This document shows positions 54,168 through 63,324 of a stretch of 64,000 nt of DNA, piece after piece. The stretch is taken from NCBI GenBank assembly GCA_963835525.1, contig CAWIFM010000004.1:124001-188000 (forward strand), given 5' to 3'. The notes below the pieces were generated by a model that was not told where the DNA came from, did not search any database, and was given only the letters and a program-made list of their open reading frames with translations. Both the position numbers and the translations under genes were made by a program. Every line of letters begins with the position of its first letter. The stretch's first letter is position 1. This DNA comes from DASSUW01 sp963835525. GTDB lineage: Bacteria > Actinomycetota > Thermoleophilia > Solirubrobacterales > Solirubrobacteraceae.

Positions 54168-54770
54168 ATGGAACCCTTCTTCGCCTTCCTCGCCGTCGCT
54201 GCCGTCGCGATGCTCGTTCCCGGGCCGGACACCTTCGTGGTCATGCGCACGGCGCTCGCCGACGGCGCCCGCGCCGGCACGTGGGCGGCGGCCGGTTCCG
54301 CGCTGGGCAACGTGGTCTGGGGCGCCGCCTCTGCCGTCGGCGTGGCGGCCCTCCTCGCCGCGTCGGGCGCGGCGTTCTCGGCGCTCAAGCTCGCCGGCGC
54401 GGCCTACCTCGTCTTCGTCGGCGTCCAGGCGCTGCGCGCGGCCGCGCGCGGCGACAGCCTCGCTGCCGACGGCGGAGGCGAGGACGGCGCTGCCTTCCGC
54501 CGCGGCCTCACCAGCGATCTGCTCAACGTCAAGGTCGGCCTCTTCTGGACCGCGCTCGTGCCGCAGTTCGTCGCGGCCGACAGCTCCGCCGTGCTGCCGG
54601 CCGCGATGGTCGTCGCCATGGGCTCGATGGTCTTCGTCTGGCTCACCGCCTACGCGCACCTCGCCGCGCGGCTCAGCCGGACGCTTCGGCGGCGACGCAG
54701 CTCACAGGTCGTGAACGGGACCGTCGGCGCCGTCCTCCTCGTGCTCGGGACCGGCCTCGCGACTCACTGA
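54168..54770 (+). CDS. LysE/RhtB-family amino acid exporter
   Basis: 200 aa from ATG 54168, with GGAGGA seven bases upstream; the frame is open to GTG 54135 but without a fitting start. Six membrane helices, with the family signature VPGPDTFVVMRTALADG and GAALGN-like SALGNVVWG. It exports basic or neutral amino acids or homoserine lactones. Control by the divergent LysR is inferred. Confidence 0.88.
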   Translation: MEPFFAFLAVAAVAMLVPGPDTFVVMRTALADGARAGTWAAAGSALGNVVWGAASAVGVAALLAASGAAFSALKLAGAAYLVFVGVQALRAAARGDSLAADGGGEDGAAFRRGLTSDLLNVKVGLFWTALVPQFVAADSSAVLPAAMVVAMGSMVFVWLTAYAHLAARLSRTLRRRRSSQVVNGTVGAVLLVLGTGLATH

Positions 54771-54772
54771 GG

Positions 54773-55624
54773 TCAGTCGTCGAGGACCGTGAGGTCGAGC
54801 CGGGCGAGGAGCTCCGGGTCGGCGAGGAAGTCCATCGCGACGATCCGGCGGTTGCGGATCGTGACGGCGGCGACCGAGAACGGCTTGCCGTCGAGCAGCG
54901 TGACCGCGCCGGCGGCGCCGTTGACGAGCGCGGGCCGCATGACCAGCCCGAGCTGCGAGTAGCTGCGCGCCTGCCGGGCCACCGTCTCCGCGCCGCGGAC
55001 CACGCGCAACGCCGCGGGACCGTCCGTGCGCAGCACGACGTCCGGGTCGAGCACCTCCAGCAGCGCCTCGAAGTCGCCGTCGCGCGCCGCGGTCAGGAAC
55101 GCGTCGATGAGCTCGCGCTGCGTCTCGACGCCGGCGTCGGACACCGTGTGCTCGCCCTGGACGCGACGGCGCGCCCGGCTGGCGAGCTGGCGCGCCGCCT
55201 CGGGGGAGCGGTCGACGATCGGCGCGATCTCGTCGAACGGCACCGCGAACATGTCGTGCAGCACGAACGCGAGCCGCTCGGGCGGCGACAGCGTCTCGAG
55301 CACGACGAGCAGCGCCAGGCCGACCGAGTCCGCCAGCAGCGCCTCGTGCTCCGGGTCGATCCCGCCGGCGTTGTCGAGGATCGGCTCGGGCATCTGCACC
55401 TCGCGCCGGGTGCGCCGCGCGCGGAGCATGTTGAGCGAGATGCGCCCGACCACCGTGGTCAGCCAGGCCTCGAGGCTGTCGATCGCGCCGGCGTCCGAGC
55501 GGCTGAGCCGCAGCCACGCCTCCTGGACCGCGTCGTCGGCCTCGCTCAGCGAGCCGAGGATGCGGTAGGCCACGGCCCTCAGGCGGGTCCGCTGCTCGTC
55601 GAATCGCTGGGCCAGCTCGTCCAT
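54773..55624 (-). CDS. sigJ: ECF41/SigJ-type RNA polymerase sigma factor with SnoaL-like C-terminal domain
   Basis: 283 aa. Sigma-2 region FDEQRTRLRAVAYRILGSLS and DDAVQEAWLRLSR; a linker with MPEPIL as in ECF41; sigma-4 region LSPPERLAFVLHDMFAVPF and RSPEAARQLASRARRRVQ. The C-terminal 115 residues form a SnoaL-like domain (FLTAARDGDFEALLEVLDP, LRTDGPA) that regulates sigma activity in ECF41. The usual DGGGK motif reads TDGPA here. It is divergent from an epimerase gene of the class ECF41 factors usually control. Confidence 0.88.
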   Translation of the reverse strand: MDELAQRFDEQRTRLRAVAYRILGSLSEADDAVQEAWLRLSRSDAGAIDSLEAWLTTVVGRISLNMLRARRTRREVQMPEPILDNAGGIDPEHEALLADSVGLALLVVLETLSPPERLAFVLHDMFAVPFDEIAPIVDRSPEAARQLASRARRRVQGEHTVSDAGVETQRELIDAFLTAARDGDFEALLEVLDPDVVLRTDGPAALRVVRGAETVARQARSYSQLGLVMRPALVNGAAGAVTLLDGKPFSVAAVTIRNRRIVAMDFLADPELLARLDLTVLDD

Positions 55625-55625
55625 C

Positions 55626-55652
55626 GGTCACATCTTCCGGTCGCCGGGGGTC
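55626..55652 (+). promoter_or_regulatory. Candidate ECF-type promoter facing the epimerase gene
   Basis: GGTCACA (55626-55632), then 16 bases, then GGTC (55649-55652). This resembles the ECF41 promoter TGTCACA-N16-CGTC. The expected start site near 55658 gives a leader of about 47 bases for the epimerase. Confidence 0.55.
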
Positions 55653-55661
55653 ACTGCATCA

Positions 55662-55688
55662 GACCCGCGACAACCACGACATGTGACC
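55662..55688 (-). promoter_or_regulatory. Candidate ECF-type promoter facing the sigma gene
   Basis: On the minus strand the same GGTCACA (55688-55682), 16 bases, GGTC (55665-55662) occurs. It is the mirror of the promoter at 55626. The expected leader for the sigma gene is about 32 bases, implying autoregulation. Confidence 0.55.
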
Positions 55689-55704
55689 GTGAAGGGAGAC
55701 ACCC

Positions 55705-56640
55705 ATGCGCATTCTCGTCGCCGGCGCCAGCGGCGCCATCGGCAGCCGGCTCGTACCGCAGCTCGCCGACCGAGGGCACGAGGTGATCGGCACCTACCGC
55801 ACGCCCGCGAACGCCGACCGCGTCCGCGCGCTCGGGGCGAGGCCGGTCCAGCTCGACCTGCTCGACGCGCACGCCGTGCGCCAGGCCGTCCTCGCGGCGG
55901 AGCCGGACGCGATCGCCCACCAGGCCACCGCCCTGGCCGACGTCAAGTTCGGCAGGCGCATGGACCGTGCCTTCGGGGAGACCAACCGGCTGCGGACCGA
56001 GGGCACGGACGCGCTGCTCGCCGCGGCGAGCGAGGCGGGCGTGCGCCGGTTCGTCGCGCAGAGCTTCGCCAGCCTCCGGTACACCCGTGACGGCGGGCCG
56101 GTCAAGACCGAGGACGATCCGCTCGACCCGGATCCGCTCCCGTCGGCGCGTGAGAGCACCGCGGCGATGCGTCATCTCGACGAGGCCGTCACCGGCGCCG
56201 GCGGCATCGCGCTCCGCTACGGCGCCTTCTACGGGGCCGCCAACGACGGGCTGATCGAGCCCGTGCGCAAGCGGCAGTTCCCGATCGTGGGCGACGGCGG
56301 CGGCATCTTCTCGTTCATCCACCTCGACGACGCCGCTGCGGCGACCGTGCTCGCGCTCGAGCACGGCGATCCCGGCATCTACAACGTCGTCGACGACGAG
56401 CCGGCTCCGGTGCGCGACTGGCTGCCGGTGCTCGCCACCGCCCTCGGCGCCGGACCGCCGCGCCGCGTCCCGCGGTGGCTCGGCCGGCTGGCCGGGGGCG
56501 ACCTAGCGGTGGTGATGGGGACCGAGACGCGCGGCGCCTCGAACGCGAAGGCCAAGCGCGAGCTCGGGTGGACGCTGCGCCACGCCAGCTGGCGGGAGGG
56601 CTTCGCGGCCGCCTATGGCTCGCTTGCGCACGCCACCTGA
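55705..56640 (+). CDS. NAD(P)-dependent epimerase/dehydratase family protein
   Basis: 311 aa. Extended SDR Rossmann motif GASGAIGSRL near residue 8, QSFASLRY where the catalytic Ser/Tyr lie, and FIHLDDAAAATVLALEHG. It starts ATG 55705 with AAGGGAG upstream. ECF41 sigma factors are typically next to carboxymuconolactone decarboxylases, oxidoreductases or epimerases, and this gene fits that pattern. Substrate unknown. Confidence 0.88.
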   Translation: MRILVAGASGAIGSRLVPQLADRGHEVIGTYRTPANADRVRALGARPVQLDLLDAHAVRQAVLAAEPDAIAHQATALADVKFGRRMDRAFGETNRLRTEGTDALLAAASEAGVRRFVAQSFASLRYTRDGGPVKTEDDPLDPDPLPSARESTAAMRHLDEAVTGAGGIALRYGAFYGAANDGLIEPVRKRQFPIVGDGGGIFSFIHLDDAAAATVLALEHGDPGIYNVVDDEPAPVRDWLPVLATALGAGPPRRVPRWLGRLAGGDLAVVMGTETRGASNAKAKRELGWTLRHASWREGFAAAYGSLAHAT

Positions 56641-56679
56641 ACCTGGGACGGTGCACGCGACCGGCTGAAAGGAGCCGCG

Positions 56680-57552
56680 ATGTGCCGCTGGATGGCGTGG
56701 TCCGGGCAGCCCGTGCTGATCGAGGAGCTGCTGTTCAAGCCCAAGCACGGCCTCATCGATCAGAGCCTGCACTCGCGCATGGGCGTCGAGACGACGAACG
56801 GCGACGGCTTCGGCCTCGGCTGGTACGGGACCGCGACGCCCGAGCCCGCCCTCTACCACAGCGTCGCGCCCGCCTGGGGCGACGCGAACCTGCGTGAGCT
56901 GGCCGGCCACGTCGAGTCGCACCTGTTCCTCGCCCACGTGCGCGCCACGACCGGCACGGCGATCCAGCAGACCAACTGCCACCCGTTCCGCCACGGCCGC
57001 TGGATCATGGTCCACAACGGCGTGATCAACGGCTTCGCGGAGATGCGGCGCGAGCTCATGCTCGAGGTCGCGCCGGAGCTGTTCCCCGGCATCCAGGGCT
57101 CGACGGACTCGGAGGTCCTCTTCCACCTCGCGCTCACGTACGGGCTCGAGAGCGATCCGGTGTCCGCGCTCGAGCGCGCGATCGGCTTCGTGGAGGCGAC
57201 GGCCACGCGCCACGGCATCGAGCACGCGATCCAGGCCAGCGTCGGCATCAGCGACGGCGAACGCATATGGGCGTTCCGCTACTCGACCGAACGGCAGTCG
57301 CGGTCGCTCTTCGTGAGCGCCGAGGTGTCGGCGATCCAGCAGCTCAACATCGACAACCCGCGGCTCGCCCGGCTGCGCGACGAGGACCGGCTCATCGTGT
57401 CCGAGCCGCTGGCCGACCTGCCCGGCGTCTGGGACGAGATCCCCGAGGCGACGGTCATGATCATCCAGCCCGGCCCCGACGAGTCGCGCCCGTTCGAGCC
57501 GCGCTACGAGCCGGCGGCGGGCAACGGCTCGCCGGCCATGAGCAAGGCGTGA
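56680..57552 (+). CDS. Class II glutamine amidotransferase domain protein
   Basis: 290 aa with AAAGGAG upstream. Met-Cys start (MCRWMAWSG) places the nucleophile Cys at the N-terminus after Met removal. NGDGFGLGWYG, LAHVRATTGTAI, NCHPFRHGRW and HNGVIN are GATase_4 hallmarks, as in EgtC/YafJ. It hydrolyses a gamma-glutamyl or amide bond. The 3' end overlaps the convergent lipoprotein gene by 49 bp. Confidence 0.9.
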   Translation: MCRWMAWSGQPVLIEELLFKPKHGLIDQSLHSRMGVETTNGDGFGLGWYGTATPEPALYHSVAPAWGDANLRELAGHVESHLFLAHVRATTGTAIQQTNCHPFRHGRWIMVHNGVINGFAEMRRELMLEVAPELFPGIQGSTDSEVLFHLALTYGLESDPVSALERAIGFVEATATRHGIEHAIQASVGISDGERIWAFRYSTERQSRSLFVSAEVSAIQQLNIDNPRLARLRDEDRLIVSEPLADLPGVWDEIPEATVMIIQPGPDESRPFEPRYEPAAGNGSPAMSKA

Positions 57553-58373
57553 AGCCGCTGCTCGGTGACGTCAGGGGTGATCTCGAAGCGGCCGAGGGGA
57601 TTGCGCGCGCCCGGTGAGGCGAAGCCGCTGCGGTCCTGCGTGAAGACGAGCTGGAAGCTCAGCAGCAGCCGGGCAAGGAGCTCGCGCGGGATGTGCGGGT
57701 CGTTGGTGCCCGCCTGGCCATAGTTGCCGTACGGCGGCGCGAAGGCGAGCGGCCGATAGCCGCGCACCTGGTGGGCGAGCTGCTGCTCGGCGTCGCTGAC
57801 GTCCGAGAACACGCGCTCGCGCCACCCGCCGAGCACCTCCTCGGCCCCGCGGTAGGCGTAGAACGGGCCGACGTCATCAGGCCCGGAGCCGTGCTGGATC
57901 AGGCGTTGCCCGGTGCCGGACTGGAGCTGCACGTCCCAGTGGCCGCTGGCCTGCATCGCATTGATCTCCTCCCAGGTCAGGTAATCGGGGTTCTCCGCCT
58001 CGACCTCGCCGACGTTCACGAACAGCACGGCGTTGAACCCCCGGCTCTTCAGTGCCGCGTCGCTCGCTGCCCGGTTCTCGTCGCGCGCGCCGTCGAACGT
58101 GAGCAGCAGCGGATGGGCCGGCAGCGTCACGGGCTCGCGCTTGACGAAACGTGCGAGCTCGTCGAGCGTGACCGTGTCGTACCCGGCCGCCTCGAGCAGG
58201 GCCATGTGCCGCTCGAAGACCTCGGCGGTCACACCCTCGTAGAGCAGCACCGGGATAGCCGAGCGGTCCGGAAGGCCCGGCGCCCAGAGCTTCCGGTCCT
58301 CGTCCGTCAGCTCCGAGCCTCCGCACGCGGCCAGACTGCAGGCGAGCAGGACGAGACACGCGCGAAGCGTCAT
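57504..58373 (-). CDS. Lipoprotein with degenerate polysaccharide-deacetylase (NodB) domain
   Basis: 289 aa from ATG 58373, with GAGGG upstream. Lipoprotein signal with lipobox LAAC (Cys about residue 17). The NodB fold is recognisable (PVLLYEGV, LLLTFDGARDEN, GFNAVLFVN, ASGHWDVQLQSG, FAPPYGNYG). Yet the metal ligands are missing: TFDGA for TFDDG, and QLQSGTG where SHTxxH is expected. YEGV replaces YHxV. It may be a binding pseudo-enzyme rather than a deacetylase. Confidence 0.75.
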   Translation of the reverse strand: MTLRACLVLLACSLAACGGSELTDEDRKLWAPGLPDRSAIPVLLYEGVTAEVFERHMALLEAAGYDTVTLDELARFVKREPVTLPAHPLLLTFDGARDENRAASDAALKSRGFNAVLFVNVGEVEAENPDYLTWEEINAMQASGHWDVQLQSGTGQRLIQHGSGPDDVGPFYAYRGAEEVLGGWRERVFSDVSDAEQQLAHQVRGYRPLAFAPPYGNYGQAGTNDPHIPRELLARLLLSFQLVFTQDRSGFASPGARNPLGRFEITPDVTEQRLHALLMAGEPLPAAGS

Positions 58374-58410
58374 CAGGGGAACCCTCGGACGGGGATCCCG
58401 TGATTGTGAC

Positions 58411-58866
58411 TCAGCGGCCGGAGGAGCCGAACCCGTTCTCGCCGCGGTCGTCACCCGACGGCGGCAGCTCGTCCACGACGCACGTGTCCGGGGCCACGAA
58501 CGGCACCAGCAGCAGCTGCGCGATGCGGTCGCCGACCGCAGCCTCGAAGCGCGCGTCGCCGAGGTTGACGAGCACGACGCGGATCTCGCCGCGGTAGTTG
58601 GGGTCGATCAGGCCGGGGCCGTTGACGATCGAGATCCCGTGCGAGGAGGCCAGGCCGGAGCGCGGCGTGACGAGCCCGGCGACGCCCGGCGGCAGGGCCA
58701 CGGCGACGCCCGTCGGCACGGTCACGCGCTCGCCGGGCCAGAGCGAGAAACTCTCGGCGGTGCACAGGTCGTATCCGGCGTCGCCCGGCCGGGTGCGGGA
58801 GGGTGGCTGGGCAGCCGGACGCAGGAGGCGGACCTGGAGCTGGTCGACGGTCGTGAGCAGAGCCAT
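58411..58866 (-). CDS. dut: dUTP diphosphatase
   Basis: 151 aa. All five trimeric dUTPase motifs are seen: DAGYDLCTAE, PRSGLASSHG, NGPGLIDPNYRGEI, RIAQLLLVP and the C-terminal RGENGFGSSGR. It hydrolyses dUTP to dUMP, keeping uracil out of DNA. Confidence 0.95.
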   Translation of the reverse strand: MALLTTVDQLQVRLLRPAAQPPSRTRPGDAGYDLCTAESFSLWPGERVTVPTGVAVALPPGVAGLVTPRSGLASSHGISIVNGPGLIDPNYRGEIRVVLVNLGDARFEAAVGDRIAQLLLVPFVAPDTCVVDELPPSGDDRGENGFGSSGR

Positions 58867-58968
58867 CCGCCGAACCTACCCGCCGTCCCGGCGGACGCCC
58901 GGGGCCAGCCCGCACTTTCCTAGGAACCTCTTCGCCTCCTCTTCGGTTCACCGGCCACCCTCGTGAGC

Positions 58969-59705
58969 ATGACCAAGGGAAAGCGAACGACCGCCTTCGC
59001 CCTGGCCGGCGCCATCGCCCTGGCCTCGGGCGCCTACGCACTCGGCGCACAGGCCGACGACGGCTCGGCCGAGGCGGCCAAGACGGCACGTGACGAGGCG
59101 CGCTTCGGCCATGGCTTCGGGGTGGGCCGACCAGGCTTCGACGGCCTCGCGGACCGCCTCGGGGTTGACGAGGCCGATCTCCGCGCTGCGCTCGAGGACA
59201 TCGGCGCCGACCGCAAGGACGACGCCGCCCAGCGGCTCGCCGACGCCCTCGGCATCGACGCGGCCAAGGTCGAGCAGGCGTTCGAGAACGTGCGCCCCGA
59301 GCGCCCGGCCAGGCCCCGCGTCCGCCGGCCGGAGGCGCTCGCCGCCGCGCTCGCGAAGGAGCTCGGCCTCAGCACCGAGAAGGTCCGCGCCGCGATCGAG
59401 AAGCGCCGCGGGCACCCGGGTGACCCGGGCGACCTCGCCGACGAGCTCGGGGTGAGCGAGGAGCGGCTGCGCGAGGCCTTCCACGCCGTATTCGGCAAGT
59501 TCCGGCCGCACCGTCCCGGCCTCGCCAACCTGGCCAAGGAGCTCGGCGTGACTCAGGCGCAGCTCGAGGCGGCGTTCGAGAAGCTGCGCGATCAGAAGGA
59601 CGAGCTGCGCGACGAGTTCGCGCGGGAGCTCGCCGACCGGCTCAACCTCGACGTGGCGAAGGTGCAGGACGCGCTCGACGCCCTGCACCCTCCCCGGATG
59701 CACCC

Positions 59706-59709
<4 letters not shown>
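58969..59709 (+). CDS. Secreted helical-repeat protein
   Basis: 246 aa from ATG 58969; GTG 58963 is possible. A signal peptide (FALAGAIALASGAYALGAQA) is followed by six repeats of about 19 residues with the pattern LAxxLGVxxxxVxxAxxxx (LADRLGVDEADLRAALEDI, LADALGIDAAKVEQAFENV and so on). Each looks like a helix-turn-helix hairpin. Highly charged, Cys-free. The stop overlaps a convergent subtilisin by 4 bp. Function unknown. Confidence 0.75.
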
Positions 59710-60836
<1,127 letters not shown>

Positions 60837-60866
60837 AGGCGATACCCCCTATTCCCCGCCACAGCC

Positions 60867-60894
60867 CCTGCGCCGCGGCGTACCGCGGCGCAGG
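60867..60894 (-). terminator. Strong hairpin after the compatible-solute operon
   Basis: Arms 60867-60878 and 60883-60894 form a perfect 12-bp GC stem with a CGTA loop. It lies 30 bases beyond the stop of the binding-protein gene and just upstream of the protease gene start. No U-tract. Likely a terminator. Confidence 0.6.
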
Positions 60895-60923
60895 TTACCC
60901 CGATGTGACCAGTGAGGAACTCC

Positions 60924-61901
60924 TCACCCGCTGACGAGGCCCGTCTCGGTGAGGTACTCCTCGGCGACCTGGGCCGGATCCTTCTTGTCGAGGTCGACGC
61001 GGGCGTTGAGCTCCTGCATGTTCTCGTCGGTCAGCTGCTCCTGGATCAGCTCGACGGTCTTGGTCAGGTTCTCGCCGCCGGCGTCGGCCGTCTCCTGCTT
61101 CATGACCAGCGTCGAGTTGTAGGGCGGGAACATGCCCTTGTCGTCCTCGAGCAGCACCTCGTTCTCGCGCTGGATCTGCGGATCGGTGGTGAAGACGATC
61201 GAGATGTCGGCGCGGCCGGAGCTGAGGACCTCGTGGCGCTGGTCGATGGCGACGGGCACGAACTTCTTGAACTTGAGGCCGTAGACCTGCTGCAGCCCGA
61301 GCAGGCAGTCGAGCCGCTGGCGGCACTCGGGTGAGCCGTAGAGCACCAGGTCCTGCGACTTGCCGTCGAGGTCGGAGATCGTCTTCAGCCCGAGGTCGTC
61401 GGCCGTGGCCTGCGTGACGGCGACCTCGTTGGAGGACGTGAACGGCGTCGGCGGGAGGGCCACCAGGCCCTCGGCCTCGAAGCCCTGCCTGGCCTCCTCG
61501 TAGGCGGCCTCCGGCTCCTTGGGCAGCTCGTCGGCGGTCTTGCCGAAGAACGACAGCAGCGCGGTGCCCGTGTACTCGGGGTAGGCGGTGATCTCGTCGG
61601 ACTTCAGCGCCGCCAGGGCGGTCTTCTCGTCGCCGAGGTTGAGGTCCTTGCTGACGGTGAAGCCGGCGGCCTCGAGGCCTTGGGCGTAGATCTCGCCGAG
61701 CACCTTCTGCTCGGTGAAGTTCTTCGAGCCGATGGTGAGCTGGACCTCGGCGTTGGCCTCGTCGCGCTGGATCTTGCCGCCCGCGCCGGACTCGGAGGCG
61801 GGCGTGGCGGTGGGCTCCTCCTCGTCCTCGCCGCAGCCGGCAACGACAAACGCGGAGAGGGCGATCAGGAGCAGGGCGAGCAGCAGTCGTGTGGGTTTCA
61901 T
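60924..61901 (-). CDS. Glycine betaine/compatible-solute binding lipoprotein (OsmoF/ProX-like)
   Basis: 325 aa from ATG 61901. Lipobox VAGC (Cys23) after a hydrophobic signal. OpuAC-type domain: VQLTIGSKNFTEQKVLGEIY, ITAYPEYTGTALLSFF, SSNEVAVTQATADDLGL. It delivers betaine, choline or carnitine to the permeases encoded upstream. Overlaps permease by 4 bp. Confidence 0.92.
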   Translation of the reverse strand: MKPTRLLLALLLIALSAFVVAGCGEDEEEPTATPASESGAGGKIQRDEANAEVQLTIGSKNFTEQKVLGEIYAQGLEAAGFTVSKDLNLGDEKTALAALKSDEITAYPEYTGTALLSFFGKTADELPKEPEAAYEEARQGFEAEGLVALPPTPFTSSNEVAVTQATADDLGLKTISDLDGKSQDLVLYGSPECRQRLDCLLGLQQVYGLKFKKFVPVAIDQRHEVLSSGRADISIVFTTDPQIQRENEVLLEDDKGMFPPYNSTLVMKQETADAGGENLTKTVELIQEQLTDENMQELNARVDLDKKDPAQVAEEYLTETGLVSG

Positions 61902-62629
61902 GGGACGGTCTGGATCCTCCTCTTGAGTGTTCGCGGGGCGCGCTTCTCGAGCTTCACGCCCTTGGGCGTGACTGCGCGCTGCACGGCCGACAGGCCCACC
62001 TCGGCGACGACGGCGAACGCGGCGACCACGATCGAGGCGCCGATCTGCCCGGCCCGCCCGTGAACGGAGCCGGAGATGATCGGGTCGCCGAGCGTGAGCA
62101 CGCCGACGAGCGGCGCGATGGTGGCGGTGGCGATGACGTTGACGGTCGAGGTCTTGATGCCGCCGAAGATCAGGGGAAGCGCGAGCGGGAGCTCCACCGA
62201 GCGCACCACCTCCGGGCCGGACATGCCCATGCCGCGGGCGGCGTCGACGGTCTCGCGGCTCACCTGCTGGACGCCCACGTAGGCGTTCGTGAGGATCGGC
62301 GGGATCGCCAGCAGGGCGAGAGCGACGGAGACGTTCCAGAACTCCGGCGTGGTCGGGAAGAACGCCACGAAGAAGGCGATCAGCGCCAGGCTCGGCACGG
62401 CGCGGCCGACGTTCGAGACCGAGATGGTGGCGAACGCGCCGCGGCCGGTATGGCCGAGCCAGAGCCCGAGCGGCAGCGCGATCACGATGGCGATCGCCAT
62501 GGCCACGAACGTCACCTCCAGGTGCGTCCACACGAGCGGCCACAGCTCGCTGCCACCGACTCGCGCACCGCCGGCCTGCGACTCGCGCGCATGGAAGATG
62601 TAGTCGAAGGCGTCGCCGAAGTCGCCCAT
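61898..62629 (-). CDS. Compatible-solute ABC transporter permease
   Basis: 243 aa. Five or six membrane helices with the permease coupling loop AARGMGMSGPEVVRSVELPL. OpuCB/D-type. One base overlap with the upstream permease and 4 bp with the binding protein. Confidence 0.9.
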   Translation of the reverse strand: MGDFGDAFDYIFHARESQAGGARVGGSELWPLVWTHLEVTFVAMAIAIVIALPLGLWLGHTGRGAFATISVSNVGRAVPSLALIAFFVAFFPTTPEFWNVSVALALLAIPPILTNAYVGVQQVSRETVDAARGMGMSGPEVVRSVELPLALPLIFGGIKTSTVNVIATATIAPLVGVLTLGDPIISGSVHGRAGQIGASIVVAAFAVVAEVGLSAVQRAVTPKGVKLEKRAPRTLKRRIQTVP

Positions 62630-63324
62630 CAGGTCGCCCTCGTCCAGGGGGTGAGCGCCTTCTGGAGCCCGAGGATGAGCAGGTCGAGGACGACCGCGAT
62701 CAGGATCGCTAGGCCGCCCGCCACGAGAACGTTCGAGCGGAAGTTGATGTCGTCGAAGAGCGCCTCGCCGAGCCCGCCGGCGCCGGCCAGGAAGGCGAGC
62801 GAGGCAAGGCCCACCGTCGTCGTCGCGGCGATCCGCAGCCCGGCCATGATCTCGGGCAGGGCGAGCGGCATCTCCACCCGCCAGAGGAGCTGGCGCGGCG
62901 TGAGCCCCATGCCGCGGCCGGCGTCGCGCGTCTCGGCAGGGACGTTCTCGAGCCCCGCGATCACGTTGCGGAACAGGATCAGCAGCGTGTACGAGACCAG
63001 CGCGATGATCGCCGTGGTGTTGCCGCGGCCGGTGATCGGGAGCAGCAGGAAGAACACCGCGACGCTCGGCAGCGTGTAGAGGATCCCGGTCGCCTGCGTG
63101 ATCGGTCCCACCAGCCAGCGCCGGCGGTGGGCGAGCAGCGCGAGCCCGAACGCGATCGCGAAGCCGATCGCGACCGAGATCAGCGTGAGGTACACGTGCT
63201 GCCAGAAGGGCGGCACGTAGCGGTCGAAGTTGTCGGCGATCCAGTCCGGGCAGATGCCGTTGTCGGCGACGCAGTCGGCGCCGCTGCGGTCACGCCGCTC
63301 GAGCTGGGCGAACAGCTCGGTCAT
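62629..63324 (-). CDS. Compatible-solute ABC transporter permease
   Basis: 231 aa. A charged N-terminal tail with Cys-containing SGADCVADNGICPDW precedes six helices and the coupling loop DAGRGMGLTPRQLLWRVEMP. Paralogue of the downstream permease. Overlaps the ATPase gene by 4 bp. Confidence 0.9.
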   Translation of the reverse strand: MTELFAQLERRDRSGADCVADNGICPDWIADNFDRYVPPFWQHVYLTLISVAIGFAIAFGLALLAHRRRWLVGPITQATGILYTLPSVAVFFLLLPITGRGNTTAIIALVSYTLLILFRNVIAGLENVPAETRDAGRGMGLTPRQLLWRVEMPLALPEIMAGLRIAATTTVGLASLAFLAGAGGLGEALFDDINFRSNVLVAGGLAILIAVVLDLLILGLQKALTPWTRAT

